DNA of 32,700 nt. Source: Gloeobacterales cyanobacterium ES-bin-141 (lineage in GTDB: Bacteria > Cyanobacteriota > Cyanobacteriia > Gloeobacterales > Gloeobacteraceae). The stretch covers positions 1 to 32,700 of the forward strand of contig JACMIX010000312.1 in the NCBI GenBank assembly GCA_014380935.1, given 5' to 3'. The position numbers and the translations under genes are program-made. The notes beneath the pieces are model-generated. The model was given only the letters and a program-made list of their open reading frames with translations. It was not told where the DNA came from and did no database searches. Below are positions 1 to 9,299 of the stretch, in pieces (within the stretch, counting starts at the first letter, position 1; each line of letters opens with the position of its first letter).

Positions 1-293
1 CCTGTGTCCGGCACGGACGCCCACTGCTCGGGCGTACAGACGAGCAGGTCCGGTGTGCGGGAGCGGCGTATGCCGGTTCGGACCCCGGCTTCTCGATGCA
101 ACTCGTAGCCTTTCTGCTTGCATGGCAGCAAAAGCTCGAACAGCCGGTCGTTCAAATCGATATGGCGCTTACTTGCGTGCGGGGACAATTGCAAAACTCC
201 ATCGACCAGGTCGTAGCGGTTTTCGGTCCCGTCGTCGTAAAAGCGGTACTCCTCAAAGGTCAAATAGGGGGATGCAGCTTGAGACGATTGCAT
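1..293 (-). CDS. Uma2-family (DUF820) putative restriction-endonuclease-fold protein, truncated by the window edge
   Basis: Manual reverse-strand translation from ATG (complement of 291-293): MQSSQAASPYLTFEEYRFYDDGTENRYDLVDGVLQLSPHASKRHIDLNDRLFELLLPCKQKGYELHREAGVRTGIRRSRTPDLLVCTPEQWASVPDT... with the Uma2 pattern (T-EEY..., NRYDLVDG, R-PDLLV). Not in the ORF track because it runs off the edge. Confidence 0.85.
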   Translation of the reverse strand, partial: MQSSQAASPYLTFEEYRFYDDGTENRYDLVDGVLQLSPHASKRHIDLNDRLFELLLPCKQKGYELHREAGVRTGIRRSRTPDLLVCTPEQWASVPDT

Positions 294-348
294 CGAGGCT
301 CTCCAACTTCTTGATTTGATTGTAGAAGTGTATTCAGGTACGTGACAC

Positions 349-864
349 TCAGCGCCGCCCACCCGGCTCGTAGAACGTCACCCGACCGAAGCTGAGAAAC
401 TGGGTACGAGGAGCGCTACCGGACGGGAACGCAGAAACCTCGAACAAATACGTACCGCCGATACGAGGGTTGCGCATCGGGTAGAACTCGATCGTCACCT
501 TCGCGCCGGGGGAGACCGGTCGGGCAAAGACAAGTCGAAGGTTGCGGCCTTCGAGTGATACCTGCGCGAAGTCAAGCGCCGCGCCGTCGCTACTGACAGC
601 ACGGATCATGTCCGGGCTGGGGACCCGGACCGGCCCGTCGGGAATGCCGATAACCAGCCCACCGAGCGGTTCGCCGCTGTCGGTTGGCACGTTCACCTCG
701 AAGATATAGCGGGCGAAATTGTACGAGGTGCTGTAGTTGCTCGTGGCAGCACGGGTGAGGGCCGGGAAACGCTCAAAAAATGTCTCGCCGCTCTGCAACT
801 GCCCGGCGGGCACAGGCGTGCCGGACAGGAGTACAAGGGCAATACCCAGAATTAGCATCCGCAT
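349..864 (-). CDS. DUF2808 domain-containing secreted protein
   Basis: 171-aa ORF with signal peptide; YIFEVNVP...PLGGLVIGIPDG and TIEFYPMRNPRIGGTYLFEVSAFP are typical of cyanobacterial DUF2808. Confidence 0.85.
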   Translation of the reverse strand: MRMLILGIALVLLSGTPVPAGQLQSGETFFERFPALTRAATSNYSTSYNFARYIFEVNVPTDSGEPLGGLVIGIPDGPVRVPSPDMIRAVSSDGAALDFAQVSLEGRNLRLVFARPVSPGAKVTIEFYPMRNPRIGGTYLFEVSAFPSGSAPRTQFLSFGRVTFYEPGGRR

Positions 865-867
865 TGG

Positions 868-1218
868 TCATACCTCCACATAAATTCGTCCCGATTCCAC
901 ACTCAACGGATACACGCGGGTATCGAAACCGGGCCGGTCGCACTTGCCGGTGCAGGGGTCAAACAAGAAGCGGTGCCACGGACAGACAAGCCAGTCCCGG
1001 CCCTCTTCGCGAACCAGCAACCCATCCTCTAGCGGGGCCTCTTTGTGAGGGCAAAGATTGTCAAGGGCGTGAAACTGCCCACCAATGTTGAAGATGGCAA
1101 TCTCCCGACCCGAGCAGTCAATCACTTTACCCCGCCCAGGCGTTACTTCATCCGTTGTGCCGACTAGAACCCGACGATCACCCACTGCAACCCCGTCTGT
1201 GTCTGTTTTTTCCAGCAT
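868..1218 (-). CDS. Rieske [2Fe-2S] ferredoxin-like protein (NirD-like)
   Basis: Rieske ligand motifs CPHKEAPLEDG and CPWHRFLFD. Confidence 0.9.
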   Translation of the reverse strand: MLEKTDTDGVAVGDRRVLVGTTDEVTPGRGKVIDCSGREIAIFNIGGQFHALDNLCPHKEAPLEDGLLVREEGRDWLVCPWHRFLFDPCTGKCDRPGFDTRVYPLSVESGRIYVEV

Positions 1219-1242
1219 AGACGGCGGCCAACTGCTGAGTGC

Positions 1243-2028
1243 TCAGACCAGAAGTGAATTGGTAGTCAGATAGATACCCAGTCCGAAGATCATCCAGGCG
1301 CTCGCCTGGGCAGCAATAGGCGCGAACTTTTCGCTGATGTTGCCGCGCCGCTCGAACCAGGTGACCGACCAGACCGCAGCGAGACCCAGGGCAATCAGCA
1401 CCGAGGCAAGACCAATACTGAAGACGACCACCAGTCCCATGCTGGACAGCACGTTAGCGATCCCGCCCGCAGCAAGTGCCGTCAGCAGCACCGCGAGGGC
1501 ACCGGGGCAGGGAACAATCCCACCGGAGATACCCAGGGCAATCAAAGCCCGCAGGTCCAACCTTCCTCTGGCGTCGAGTGCCGGAGCATGCGAGTGACCG
1601 TGGTGATCGTGGTCGTGGTGATGCCCGTGGTGATCATGACCGTGGCTGGTGCTCGCAGTCGAGTGAACGTGAGCCATGTTGAGCTTGTGGCCGAGTTGGT
1701 GGACCAGGCGCTGCCAGGGAGCCGAGAGTACGCGCTGCCAGAGCAACCAGACTCCCACCGCCAGTACCAGAATGCCGGAAGCCAGTTCGAGGGCGTGCTC
1801 GACCTGAGCCGGAACCAGATAGGTGGCGGCCACCATTGTCAGTGCTGCCAGGGCAAAGACACCGAGCGTATGGGTCAGGGTGACTACCAGGCCCAGCAGC
1901 ACGGCATCGCGGGGACGACCTTTGCTCCCGACCAGGTAGGCAGCCACCAGGGTTTTGCCATGTCCCGGCTCAAGGGCATGCAATGCACCAAGACCAAAGG
2001 CTGAGACAACATAGAGAAATCCATTCAT
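1243..2028 (-). CDS. NicO/RcnA-family nickel/cobalt efflux transporter
   Basis: Multi-TM protein, GALHALEPGHGKTLVAAYLVG motif, His-rich cytoplasmic loop HGHDHHGHHHDHDHHGHSH, and GIVPCPGALAVLL. Confidence 0.88.
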   Translation of the reverse strand: MNGFLYVVSAFGLGALHALEPGHGKTLVAAYLVGSKGRPRDAVLLGLVVTLTHTLGVFALAALTMVAATYLVPAQVEHALELASGILVLAVGVWLLWQRVLSAPWQRLVHQLGHKLNMAHVHSTASTSHGHDHHGHHHDHDHHGHSHAPALDARGRLDLRALIALGISGGIVPCPGALAVLLTALAAGGIANVLSSMGLVVVFSIGLASVLIALGLAAVWSVTWFERRGNISEKFAPIAAQASAWMIFGLGIYLTTNSLLV

Positions 2029-2224
2029 TTAGATGAGTCTCAATAATCAGTCCGGGACGAATCATCGTTAAATCATCAGCTCCGGGTCAGCACGAATGGC
2101 CAACTCCAGTTAAGGTTGTGAGGCCCTGAGTGCCCCCCCAGGGGATATGCTCGACTATTCTACCTGTGATTGGCTTGCAGGCTATAGGAGCTTTAAGTTG
2201 AAAGGTCTACCCGGTCCAGACTCG

Positions 2225-3250
2225 ATGCGTGCGGCTGTACTGTACGGTCGAGAAGACCTGCGCCTGGAACAGGTTCCACGCCCTACCCCGGCGGCGGGAG
2301 AAGTTCTGGTCCGGGTTGAGGTCGCCCCAACCTGCGGCACCGACTTAAAAGTCTGGCAGGCGGGGGGCCATGCACGGATGCTGCGTCCGCCAACACTCTT
2401 TGGCCATGAATTTGCCGGGGTAATTGCAGCGGTTGCAGAGGACGTGACGGGCTGGCAACCGGGCGAACGGGTCGTCGCCAACAACTCGGCTCCCTGCTAC
2501 AGCTGTTTCTACTGCCGACGGCAACGCTTCAGCCTGTGCGAGAACCTGACCTTCAACAACGGTACCTTTGCTGAATGGCTAAAAATACCTGCAGCAATCG
2601 TGCGCGCCAATCTGCTGCGCGTTCCAGCCGAAGTCCCGCTCGAACTGGCCGCCCTGACCGAGCCCCTGGCCTGTGTGTTGCACGGTGCCGATGAAGCCCG
2701 GGTGCAGTCGGGCGACCGGGTGATTGTGCTGGGCGATGGGGCAATTGGGTTGATGTTGGTGGCCGTCCTGGCCGAGCGGGGAGCGGAGGTGATTCTTTGC
2801 GGGGGAAACCCGGACCGGCTTGCGCTCGGGATGCAATTTGGTGCCGTGGGTAGCCTCGATTACCACACAGTCGATGACCCGGTGTCCTGCTTGCGTCAGC
2901 TGACTCAGGTTCGTGGAGCGGACGCCGTCATCGAGGCAACCGGTAGACCCGCGGCCTGGCAGACAGCAATTGCCTGCGCGAGACCCGGAGCGACCGTGAT
3001 CCTGTTTGGCGGCTGCCCGCGCGGTACAACTGTGACCGTCGATACGGAGAACCTGCACTACAACGAATTGACTCTCAAAGGCGTCTTCCACAACACTCCT
3101 GACCATGTACGCGAGGCACTGGCCCTGATTGCTTCTGGACGCCTGCCTCTCGAACGGCTCATCAGCCAGCAATTGCCGCTCGAACGCTTGAGTGAAGCCC
3201 TCGTCCACATGCGCGAACGCTCCGCCGTCAAAATAGCCATCCGCCCTTAA
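2225..3250 (+). CDS. Zinc-dependent medium-chain alcohol dehydrogenase
   Basis: MRAAVLYGREDLRLEQVPRPTPAAGEVLVRVEVAPTCGTDLKVW; GHEFAG; C-x2-C structural zinc cluster CYSCFYCRRQRFSLCEN; Rossmann segment VIVLGDGAIGLM. Internal ATG at 2225 preferred over 2147. Confidence 0.88.
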   Translation: MRAAVLYGREDLRLEQVPRPTPAAGEVLVRVEVAPTCGTDLKVWQAGGHARMLRPPTLFGHEFAGVIAAVAEDVTGWQPGERVVANNSAPCYSCFYCRRQRFSLCENLTFNNGTFAEWLKIPAAIVRANLLRVPAEVPLELAALTEPLACVLHGADEARVQSGDRVIVLGDGAIGLMLVAVLAERGAEVILCGGNPDRLALGMQFGAVGSLDYHTVDDPVSCLRQLTQVRGADAVIEATGRPAAWQTAIACARPGATVILFGGCPRGTTVTVDTENLHYNELTLKGVFHNTPDHVREALALIASGRLPLERLISQQLPLERLSEALVHMRERSAVKIAIRP

Positions 3251-3903
3251 GTCCCCATCTCAGCAGTCACCCGCGCCCTGGTCAGCAACCGGCCTCCATA
3301 GAGGTAACCTACCGTACGGACCCGTACGGGTTCACCTGCTTTCAGGCCACTACCCTGATGAAGCTGGGGATCATAAGCCGTCTGCTCTCCGGGCTGACCG
3401 ATGGGAATAAAATTCGACTCGCGCAAGAACTCCTCAAGCGGCAAAAGCAAGTCCAACACCACGGTCGCGGGCAGGTCGGGGTTGCGGGTGGCTGCTGCGC
3501 GCACGGTCGGTATCTGAAGCAACAACGGCTCGACAGCCCGATAAAACGCGCGGTCCCACTCCTCTTTAAGCTCGCTGCGTTGCTCGTCTAGCTGAACGCG
3601 CAATCTCTGGTACTCTAGACGCCAATCCGAACCTGTTTGGGTATCGGTCAAAGACAAATCGGCTACCAGGCGCTCCGTCGGTAAGTCGAGAATCCGCGCC
3701 ACCCGTTGTATGGTCTCGAGCCGAATTTGGCCGATCTGGCCCTCGCGCAGTTTGCGCAGGGTACGCCAGCCAATCGTGCAGGCCCGACCAAACTCTGTCA
3801 GACTTGCATAACCCGCCTGTCTATAAAGCGCTTTCAAGACGGTTGCCGGATCGTTCTGCTGCTGCGTAGATGGGGAATGCTCCGTGAAGGGGTTGGATGA
3901 CAT
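3247..3903 (-). CDS. HTH (XRE-like) plus GrpE-like nucleotide exchange factor family protein
   Basis: N-terminal HTH-like segment (SLTEFGRACTIGWRTLRKLREGQIGQIRLETIQRVARIL), central coiled coil, C-terminal GrpE beta-domain-like end (YDPQLHQ...LKAGEPVRVRTVGYLYGGRLLTRARV). Confidence 0.7.
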   Translation of the reverse strand: MSSNPFTEHSPSTQQQNDPATVLKALYRQAGYASLTEFGRACTIGWRTLRKLREGQIGQIRLETIQRVARILDLPTERLVADLSLTDTQTGSDWRLEYQRLRVQLDEQRSELKEEWDRAFYRAVEPLLLQIPTVRAAATRNPDLPATVVLDLLLPLEEFLRESNFIPIGQPGEQTAYDPQLHQGSGLKAGEPVRVRTVGYLYGGRLLTRARVTAEMGT

Positions 3904-4164
3904 CGGTTGGATGAATAGGTGGGTTGAAAGTGCAACGGTTAATTGATGAATGTATTATTCGTCCGAAGAAGACGGTGTGTCTTGAGCGGTCTATCCCACA
4001 CTGCAAGCGTAGGGATAAAAAGTGACAGTTTGCAAATGGAGAAAACCAGTAACTCTGTCTCCATTGATCCAGGGGAAATGCCCTTTGTTAAGGTCATATC
4101 ATGGTAGATTATGCCCGTCATCGAGTACAGTTCTGTAGAATTTCGGTGTGTAACGGGAGTGAAT

Positions 4165-5550
4165 ATGTCATTTGACCCGCTGACTACAAGCGAGGTTTCT
4201 CATTTTGTTGGTATCGGCGGCATCGGTATGTCGGGGCTGGCCCAGTTGCTGGCAGCCCAGGGTAAGCAGGTCACCGGCTCCGATATCTGTCCCAACCTTC
4301 AGACAAATCGCTTGGAGACTGCGGGCATCCCGATCTTCTACGGGCATCGGGCCGATAATATCCGGCACGCAACCCGGCTAATCTATTCAAGTGCAATTAA
4401 ACCAGACAACCCTGAGTTGCTGGCAGCGCGTTCAAGTGGTCTTAGCATTTACCACCGGGCCGAGTTGCTTGCGACTCTGGCGAGCGACTACCGGATGGTT
4501 GGTGTTTCAGGCACCCACGGCAAGACGACGACCAGCAGCATGATTGCTGTAATGCTCTATCTCAACGGTCTGGACCCGACCGTTATCGTCGGTGGTGAGA
4601 TCAACGAACTAGAGGGCCATGCGCGCCTGGGTTGGGGTCCGCACCTGGTGGCGGAAGTGGACGAATCGGACGGCTCCCTCATACTGTTCTCGCCCGAGGT
4701 TGCCGTGGTCACCAATATCGAAGACGACCACTTGGACCACTACGGGGACCTCGGCCACATCGTCGAAGCGTTCCGGCAATTCACCAGCCAGGCGAATATC
4801 ACGGTGGGTTGCCTGGACTGTCCGGCCATACGTGCGCATCTGAACGTGACGCTCGGCTATAGCCTGGAGGGCCACCCGGATGCTGACTATACCGTTGAGC
4901 AGGTAGTCTACAAGGCGCGGAGCACGACCGCGCGCGTCCTGGAGCGGGGGGCCGTGCTCGGCGAACTCCAGTTGCAGGTTATTGGCCGTCACAATCTGAC
5001 CAATGCCCTGGCAGCAGTCGCCGTGGGTCGCCACCTGGGTCTGAAATTTGACCAGATTGCCCAGGGCCTGGCGCAGTTCACTGGTGCTGGGCGCCGTTTC
5101 CAACTGATGGGTGAGCGGGAGGGGATCACTTTTATCGACGACTACGCCCACCACCCAAGCGAGATCCGCGCTACCCTCTCGGCGGCACGTCTGCACGAGC
5201 GCAGGGTCGTGGCGGTTTTTCAGCCGCACCGCTACAGCCGCTCCCTGTTGCTGCTTGATGAATTTGGTCCTGTCTTCGAGGCTGCCGATGAAGTCGTGGT
5301 AACCGCTATCTATGCCGCCGGTGAACTGGACCGGGGTCTGGTCAGTGGAGAGCAGGTTGCCCAGGCCGTTGCCCGCCACCACGCCAATGTCCATTACGAG
5401 CCTTCCTTCGAAGGGTTGAAGCGTTATCTGTATACCCACCTGCATCCCGACGACCTGGTACTGTTTTTGGGAGCGGGAAATTTAAACCAGATCATCCCCG
5501 AACTGATTGAACCTGCCCGGGCCGTGTTGCCGCCTGCTCTGGCCTCATGA
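4165..5550 (+). CDS. murC: UDP-N-acetylmuramate--L-alanine ligase
   Basis: HFVGIGGIGMSGLAQLL, GVSGTHGKTTTSSMIA, DDYAHHPSEI; typical MurC length and order with murB. ATG at 4165 preferred. Confidence 0.96.
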   Translation: MSFDPLTTSEVSHFVGIGGIGMSGLAQLLAAQGKQVTGSDICPNLQTNRLETAGIPIFYGHRADNIRHATRLIYSSAIKPDNPELLAARSSGLSIYHRAELLATLASDYRMVGVSGTHGKTTTSSMIAVMLYLNGLDPTVIVGGEINELEGHARLGWGPHLVAEVDESDGSLILFSPEVAVVTNIEDDHLDHYGDLGHIVEAFRQFTSQANITVGCLDCPAIRAHLNVTLGYSLEGHPDADYTVEQVVYKARSTTARVLERGAVLGELQLQVIGRHNLTNALAAVAVGRHLGLKFDQIAQGLAQFTGAGRRFQLMGEREGITFIDDYAHHPSEIRATLSAARLHERRVVAVFQPHRYSRSLLLLDEFGPVFEAADEVVVTAIYAAGELDRGLVSGEQVAQAVARHHANVHYEPSFEGLKRYLYTHLHPDDLVLFLGAGNLNQIIPELIEPARAVLPPALAS

Positions 5551-6455
5551 GTGGGCAGTTGACCCGTGAGGTTGCGCTCGCACCGTTCACCAGTTTTCAA
5601 GTTGGTGGTCCGGCTGAGTGGTTCCTCCAACCCGACTGCGACCTGACCATGACCGATACGCTTGCCTGGGTACGGCAGGAGGGTCTGCCGGTCACGGTCC
5701 TCGGACTCGGGACCAATATGCTCATTAGCGATCACGGCGTGCGGGGGTTGGTGCTCCATTTGAAAACCTGGCGCGGCGTACGGGTGCTTGAGGAGGGAAT
5801 TATCGAGGTGCGTGCGGGCGAGCCGATTGCAAGGCTCAGTCTTCAGATGGCCCGGCGAGGTTGGGCGGGTCTTGAGTGGTCCATCGGCGTCCCCGGCAGT
5901 GTTGGCGGCGCCGTGGTCATGAACGCCGGGGCGCACGGCTCCCAGATGGCTGACACGCTCGAGAGCGTCGAGGTCTTGACGGAGACGGGCGAGCGCCGTT
6001 TCCTCGATGCCGGAGAACTGGGGCTCGGGTACCGGTCCTCGGCGTTGCAAAATCGTGGTTGGGTCGTACTCAACGCTCGTATTCGACTCCTGCCCGGTGG
6101 CGATGCAGGTCAGCTGGTTGAAAAAATCGAGGGGTACTCTTCTCATCGCCGTCGGACACAGCCCACGGGCTTTCCCAACTGTGGTTCGGTCTTTCGCAAT
6201 CCAACCAAGCAGAGCAATATCGAGCTACCCTCCTACGCGGCGGGGTGGCTACTGGAGCACTGCAATTTGAAGGGTCTGCGAGTAGGGGCGGCTCAAGTTG
6301 CCGAGCAACACGCCAATTTCATTCTCAACCGGGGTGGAGCGACTGCCCGAGACATCCTTTCGCTGATGCGACAGATGCGCGATCGCGTCTACCAACAGTG
6401 GGGAGTCCTGCTTGAGCCGGAAGTGCGCATCCTGGGTGAGGACTCAGCTTGCTGA
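5547..6455 (+). CDS. murB: UDP-N-acetylenolpyruvoylglucosamine reductase
   Basis: FTSFQVGGPAEWFLQP, GLGTNMLISDHGVRGLVLHL, GVPGSVGGAVVMNAGAHG, NCGSVFRNP; overlaps the murC stop by 4 nt. Confidence 0.96.
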   Translation: MSGQLTREVALAPFTSFQVGGPAEWFLQPDCDLTMTDTLAWVRQEGLPVTVLGLGTNMLISDHGVRGLVLHLKTWRGVRVLEEGIIEVRAGEPIARLSLQMARRGWAGLEWSIGVPGSVGGAVVMNAGAHGSQMADTLESVEVLTETGERRFLDAGELGLGYRSSALQNRGWVVLNARIRLLPGGDAGQLVEKIEGYSSHRRRTQPTGFPNCGSVFRNPTKQSNIELPSYAAGWLLEHCNLKGLRVGAAQVAEQHANFILNRGGATARDILSLMRQMRDRVYQQWGVLLEPEVRILGEDSAC

Positions 6456-6523
6456 CCAGACTGTGCAAGGACTAATATTTCCCGGCTTATCATGGAACGA
6501 GTAGTAGCGTTACGGCCAATCGG

Positions 6524-7126
6524 GTGTACGCTTTCGCTTTTCTGGAACTACCCATACCTCGGGATATTCCGTCCGGCTGGCAGGGTCATGCCGTCGAGTT
6601 CGTTCAGGCCGGACAACTGGCAGCCGCGGTAGATGCCTCCATTCCCTGGGAGACGATTCAGACGGACGATGCACAACTGCTCAACGCGGCCTTGCTGCAT
6701 GATCGGGTCATCTGCGACTTGTTTCGCCAGCAACCGGTCCTGCCACTGTGCTTTGGAACGGTCTTCATCTCGGTAGAAAGGCTGAAAAAGCATCTTGAGC
6801 AGAATTCCCGCGATTATCAGCAACGCCTTCGCACACTTCGGGGCATGGGGGAGTATACGCTCAAACTCCTACCTTGCCTGGCCCATCCGGAACTGGACGA
6901 CGGCAAGGAACCCGAACTCGAAAAGGCGGACCTGACGGAGAAGCTGCACGCCCTCTATCCGCAACTTGTCCACGGAGCACCCCAGAGTGGGGTGGACCGT
7001 GTCCATCTGCTGCTGCCGGTTCGCGACGGTGAGGCCCTGCTCGAGCAGATGTCGGAGTGGCAGACACGCTATCACTGCTGGCGTTTTGATCTTCAGGGTC
7101 CACTACCGCCCTATCACTTTGCTTAA
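6524..7126 (+). CDS. GvpL/GvpF family protein
   Basis: PLCFGTVFISVERLKKHLEQN...LRTLRGMGEYTLKL and terminal GPLPPYHFA match the GvpL/F family pattern. GTG start. Confidence 0.75.
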   Translation: MYAFAFLELPIPRDIPSGWQGHAVEFVQAGQLAAAVDASIPWETIQTDDAQLLNAALLHDRVICDLFRQQPVLPLCFGTVFISVERLKKHLEQNSRDYQQRLRTLRGMGEYTLKLLPCLAHPELDDGKEPELEKADLTEKLHALYPQLVHGAPQSGVDRVHLLLPVRDGEALLEQMSEWQTRYHCWRFDLQGPLPPYHFA

Positions 7127-8280
7127 CCCGAAAGTGCCGAGAGTGCCGCCGCCACCCCACTGCCGGGGGTAAATCGGTCATAGCCCAGGGAACGTAAAGC
7201 ACCTTCGAGTGCGGCCGTCGCGGTCAGCACGTCCCGGTCTGAGACAAAACCCAGGTGTCCGAGCCGGAAGATCTGTCCGCTCATCTCACCCTGTCCGTCT
7301 GCGACGATAATGTCGAAGTTTTTCTTGAGGGCCGAGCGTAACCGGGCAACTTCAATGCCCGGCGGTGGAATCACGGCGGTGATGGCGGCACTGGCGCTCT
7401 GGTCGTCGGGGTTGAACAGTTCGAGCCCCATAGCCCGAACGGCAGCGCGGGTGGTGTCGCGTAGACGCGCATGGCGGGCGAAGAGATTGTCGAGTCCCTC
7501 GTTCTTGAGCATCTGCAAACTGGCTTGTAGACCAAAGACCAGATTGACCGGCGTGGTGAAGGGCGTGTTGAATTTTTTGAGTGCCTTGCGGTACTGACGC
7601 AGATCAAAGTAGTAGCGCGGCATGGTCGAACGCTCGCAGGCCTGCCAGCCCCGTTCGCTCACCGCCAGGAAAGCCAGTCCCGGCGGGATCATATAAGCTT
7701 TTTGGGAGCCGGAACCGACAAAATCGAGGCCCCACGCATCTACTGGTACGGTGGTAGCACCCAGGCTTGTCACCGCATCAACGATGGCGAGTGCTTCGCC
7801 GTGGGCGCGGATGTGGCTTGCAATCGTCTCCAGGTCATTGGTTACCCCGGTCGAGGTTTCGTTGTGGGTGATGATGACCGCCCGGATGGCTTTGTTGGTG
7901 TCCGCCTCGAGAGCGGCCCGGAAAGGCTCGGTCGGTAGAGGCTGACCGTAGGGAGCCGCGATGACCTCTACTTGCAATCCGAACGCTTTTGCCATGTCTA
8001 CCCAACGCTCGCCGAACTTCCCATTTGCACCGACCAGAACCCGGTCACCGGGGGAGCAGGCATTGACGATGGCGGCTTCGATGGCCCCGGTCCCGCTACA
8101 GGCCAGGATCAGTACATCGCCCCGGGTCTGGTGGAGCCACTTCAGCCGCTCACAGACTTCCTCCATGATCTGGGCAAACTCGGAACTGCGATGACCGATG
8201 GGTGAGCGGGCCATGGCCAGCAGGACTCGCTCGGGGACCGGCGTCGGGCCGGGGATCATCAAAAACAACTTGTCGTCCAT
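7123..8280 (-). CDS. Class V aminotransferase (serine/alanine--glyoxylate aminotransferase-like; soluble hydrogenase 42-kDa subunit family)
   Basis: MIPGPTPVPERVLLAMARSPIGHRS; HNETSTGV; PLP-lysine region DFVGSGSQKAYMIPPGLAF. Confidence 0.92.
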   Translation of the reverse strand: MDDKLFLMIPGPTPVPERVLLAMARSPIGHRSSEFAQIMEEVCERLKWLHQTRGDVLILACSGTGAIEAAIVNACSPGDRVLVGANGKFGERWVDMAKAFGLQVEVIAAPYGQPLPTEPFRAALEADTNKAIRAVIITHNETSTGVTNDLETIASHIRAHGEALAIVDAVTSLGATTVPVDAWGLDFVGSGSQKAYMIPPGLAFLAVSERGWQACERSTMPRYYFDLRQYRKALKKFNTPFTTPVNLVFGLQASLQMLKNEGLDNLFARHARLRDTTRAAVRAMGLELFNPDDQSASAAITAVIPPPGIEVARLRSALKKNFDIIVADGQGEMSGQIFRLGHLGFVSDRDVLTATAALEGALRSLGYDRFTPGSGVAAALSALSG

Positions 8281-8413
8281 TTACGCCTCTACAAATTCAA
8301 CGTCATTAAGCTCGAACCAATTATCTTACAGGTTCGCCCGGTCAGGTCCCGTCATCCGCGGGCCTGTCCCCCAGTCCGGGTCGGTAAACTGAAGACACCT
8401 CTGCTGCCGGTCC

Positions 8414-8944
8414 ATGACCCGTTACTTTGTGGCCCTACTGCCTCCGGCTGGGATTCAAGACTCGGTGGGCGCACTCAAGCAACACTTTGCTGTGCACTAC
8501 GCGAGTGAGGCGGCCCAGAAATCCCCTCCGCACATCACGCTTCAACCACCCTTCAACTGGTTACCCGAGCGGGGTGCGCTAGAGCCCGCTCTAAATGCAT
8601 TCGCCCAATCACAGGCTCCTCTGCGCGTTGTCCTGTCGGGCTTTGCCGCCTTTGCCCCCCGGGTTATCTATATCCGCGTCCACGCCTCACTTGAGTTATC
8701 GACCTTGCAACGCACCCTGGCAGACCACTTGCGAACACTGGGTATCGTTGATCCACACGCGCACCGACCCTTTACACCTCACATGACTGTTGCTTTCCGC
8801 GACCTGACCGGGCAGCACTTCAAAACTGCCTGGAGCGAGTTTGAGCACCGACGGTTCGATTGTGAGTTCACTGCTTCCTCACTTGCGCTCCTGGTCCACG
8901 ACACCCGGCGCTGGAACGTCGGGGCTGAGTTTCCTTTCGTATAG
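8414..8944 (+). CDS. 2'-5' RNA ligase / cyclic phosphodiesterase superfamily protein
   Basis: Two HxTx motifs: PPHITLQPPF and FTPHMTVAFRDL; 176 aa. Confidence 0.88.
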   Translation: MTRYFVALLPPAGIQDSVGALKQHFAVHYASEAAQKSPPHITLQPPFNWLPERGALEPALNAFAQSQAPLRVVLSGFAAFAPRVIYIRVHASLELSTLQRTLADHLRTLGIVDPHAHRPFTPHMTVAFRDLTGQHFKTAWSEFEHRRFDCEFTASSLALLVHDTRRWNVGAEFPFV

Positions 8945-9017
8945 CCCCGTCCGTCAATCGATCAGGCAGGATAGAAACGTCTTATCCAACCGCCGATCAG
9001 TTGAGGAAGCAATTGGA

Positions 9018-9281
9018 ATGCAGAAAGTCACCGACGAGGACATGCAGGTGCTGGGTGAAGATCAAGCCACACCGATTTTCTGGCAGGCCGACAAAAGCGA
9101 CAAGGCAGAAGTGGGAGTATTGAGTCTTGAGCACTCGACCGGAGAACTGGCCACACTCCGGCAGTTCGATGCTGCGGATTACATAGCGGGCTCGGTCTTC
9201 GAGAGCCTGGAGCCGGGGCTGATCGTGCAGCTTGCCGAGGGCTTCTTCGTGCTCGACGACGCGGATTTTCCTGCTTCCTGA
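9018..9281 (+). CDS. Hypothetical protein
   Basis: ATG at 9018: MQKVTDEDMQVLGEDQATPIFWQADKSDKAEVGVLSLEHSTGELATLRQFDAADYIAGSVFESL...; in line with and just upstream of the TPR gene. Confidence 0.6.
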   Translation: MQKVTDEDMQVLGEDQATPIFWQADKSDKAEVGVLSLEHSTGELATLRQFDAADYIAGSVFESLEPGLIVQLAEGFFVLDDADFPAS

Positions 9282-9299
9282 TGCCGTGGAGAAACCCCG

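Noticed and set aside
4609-5445. 278-aa minus-strand ORF inside murC
   Set aside because: Antisense to a strongly conserved murC; high-GC shadow ORF.
5424-6146. 240-aa minus-strand ORF across murC/murB
   Set aside because: Antisense shadow of two well-identified genes.
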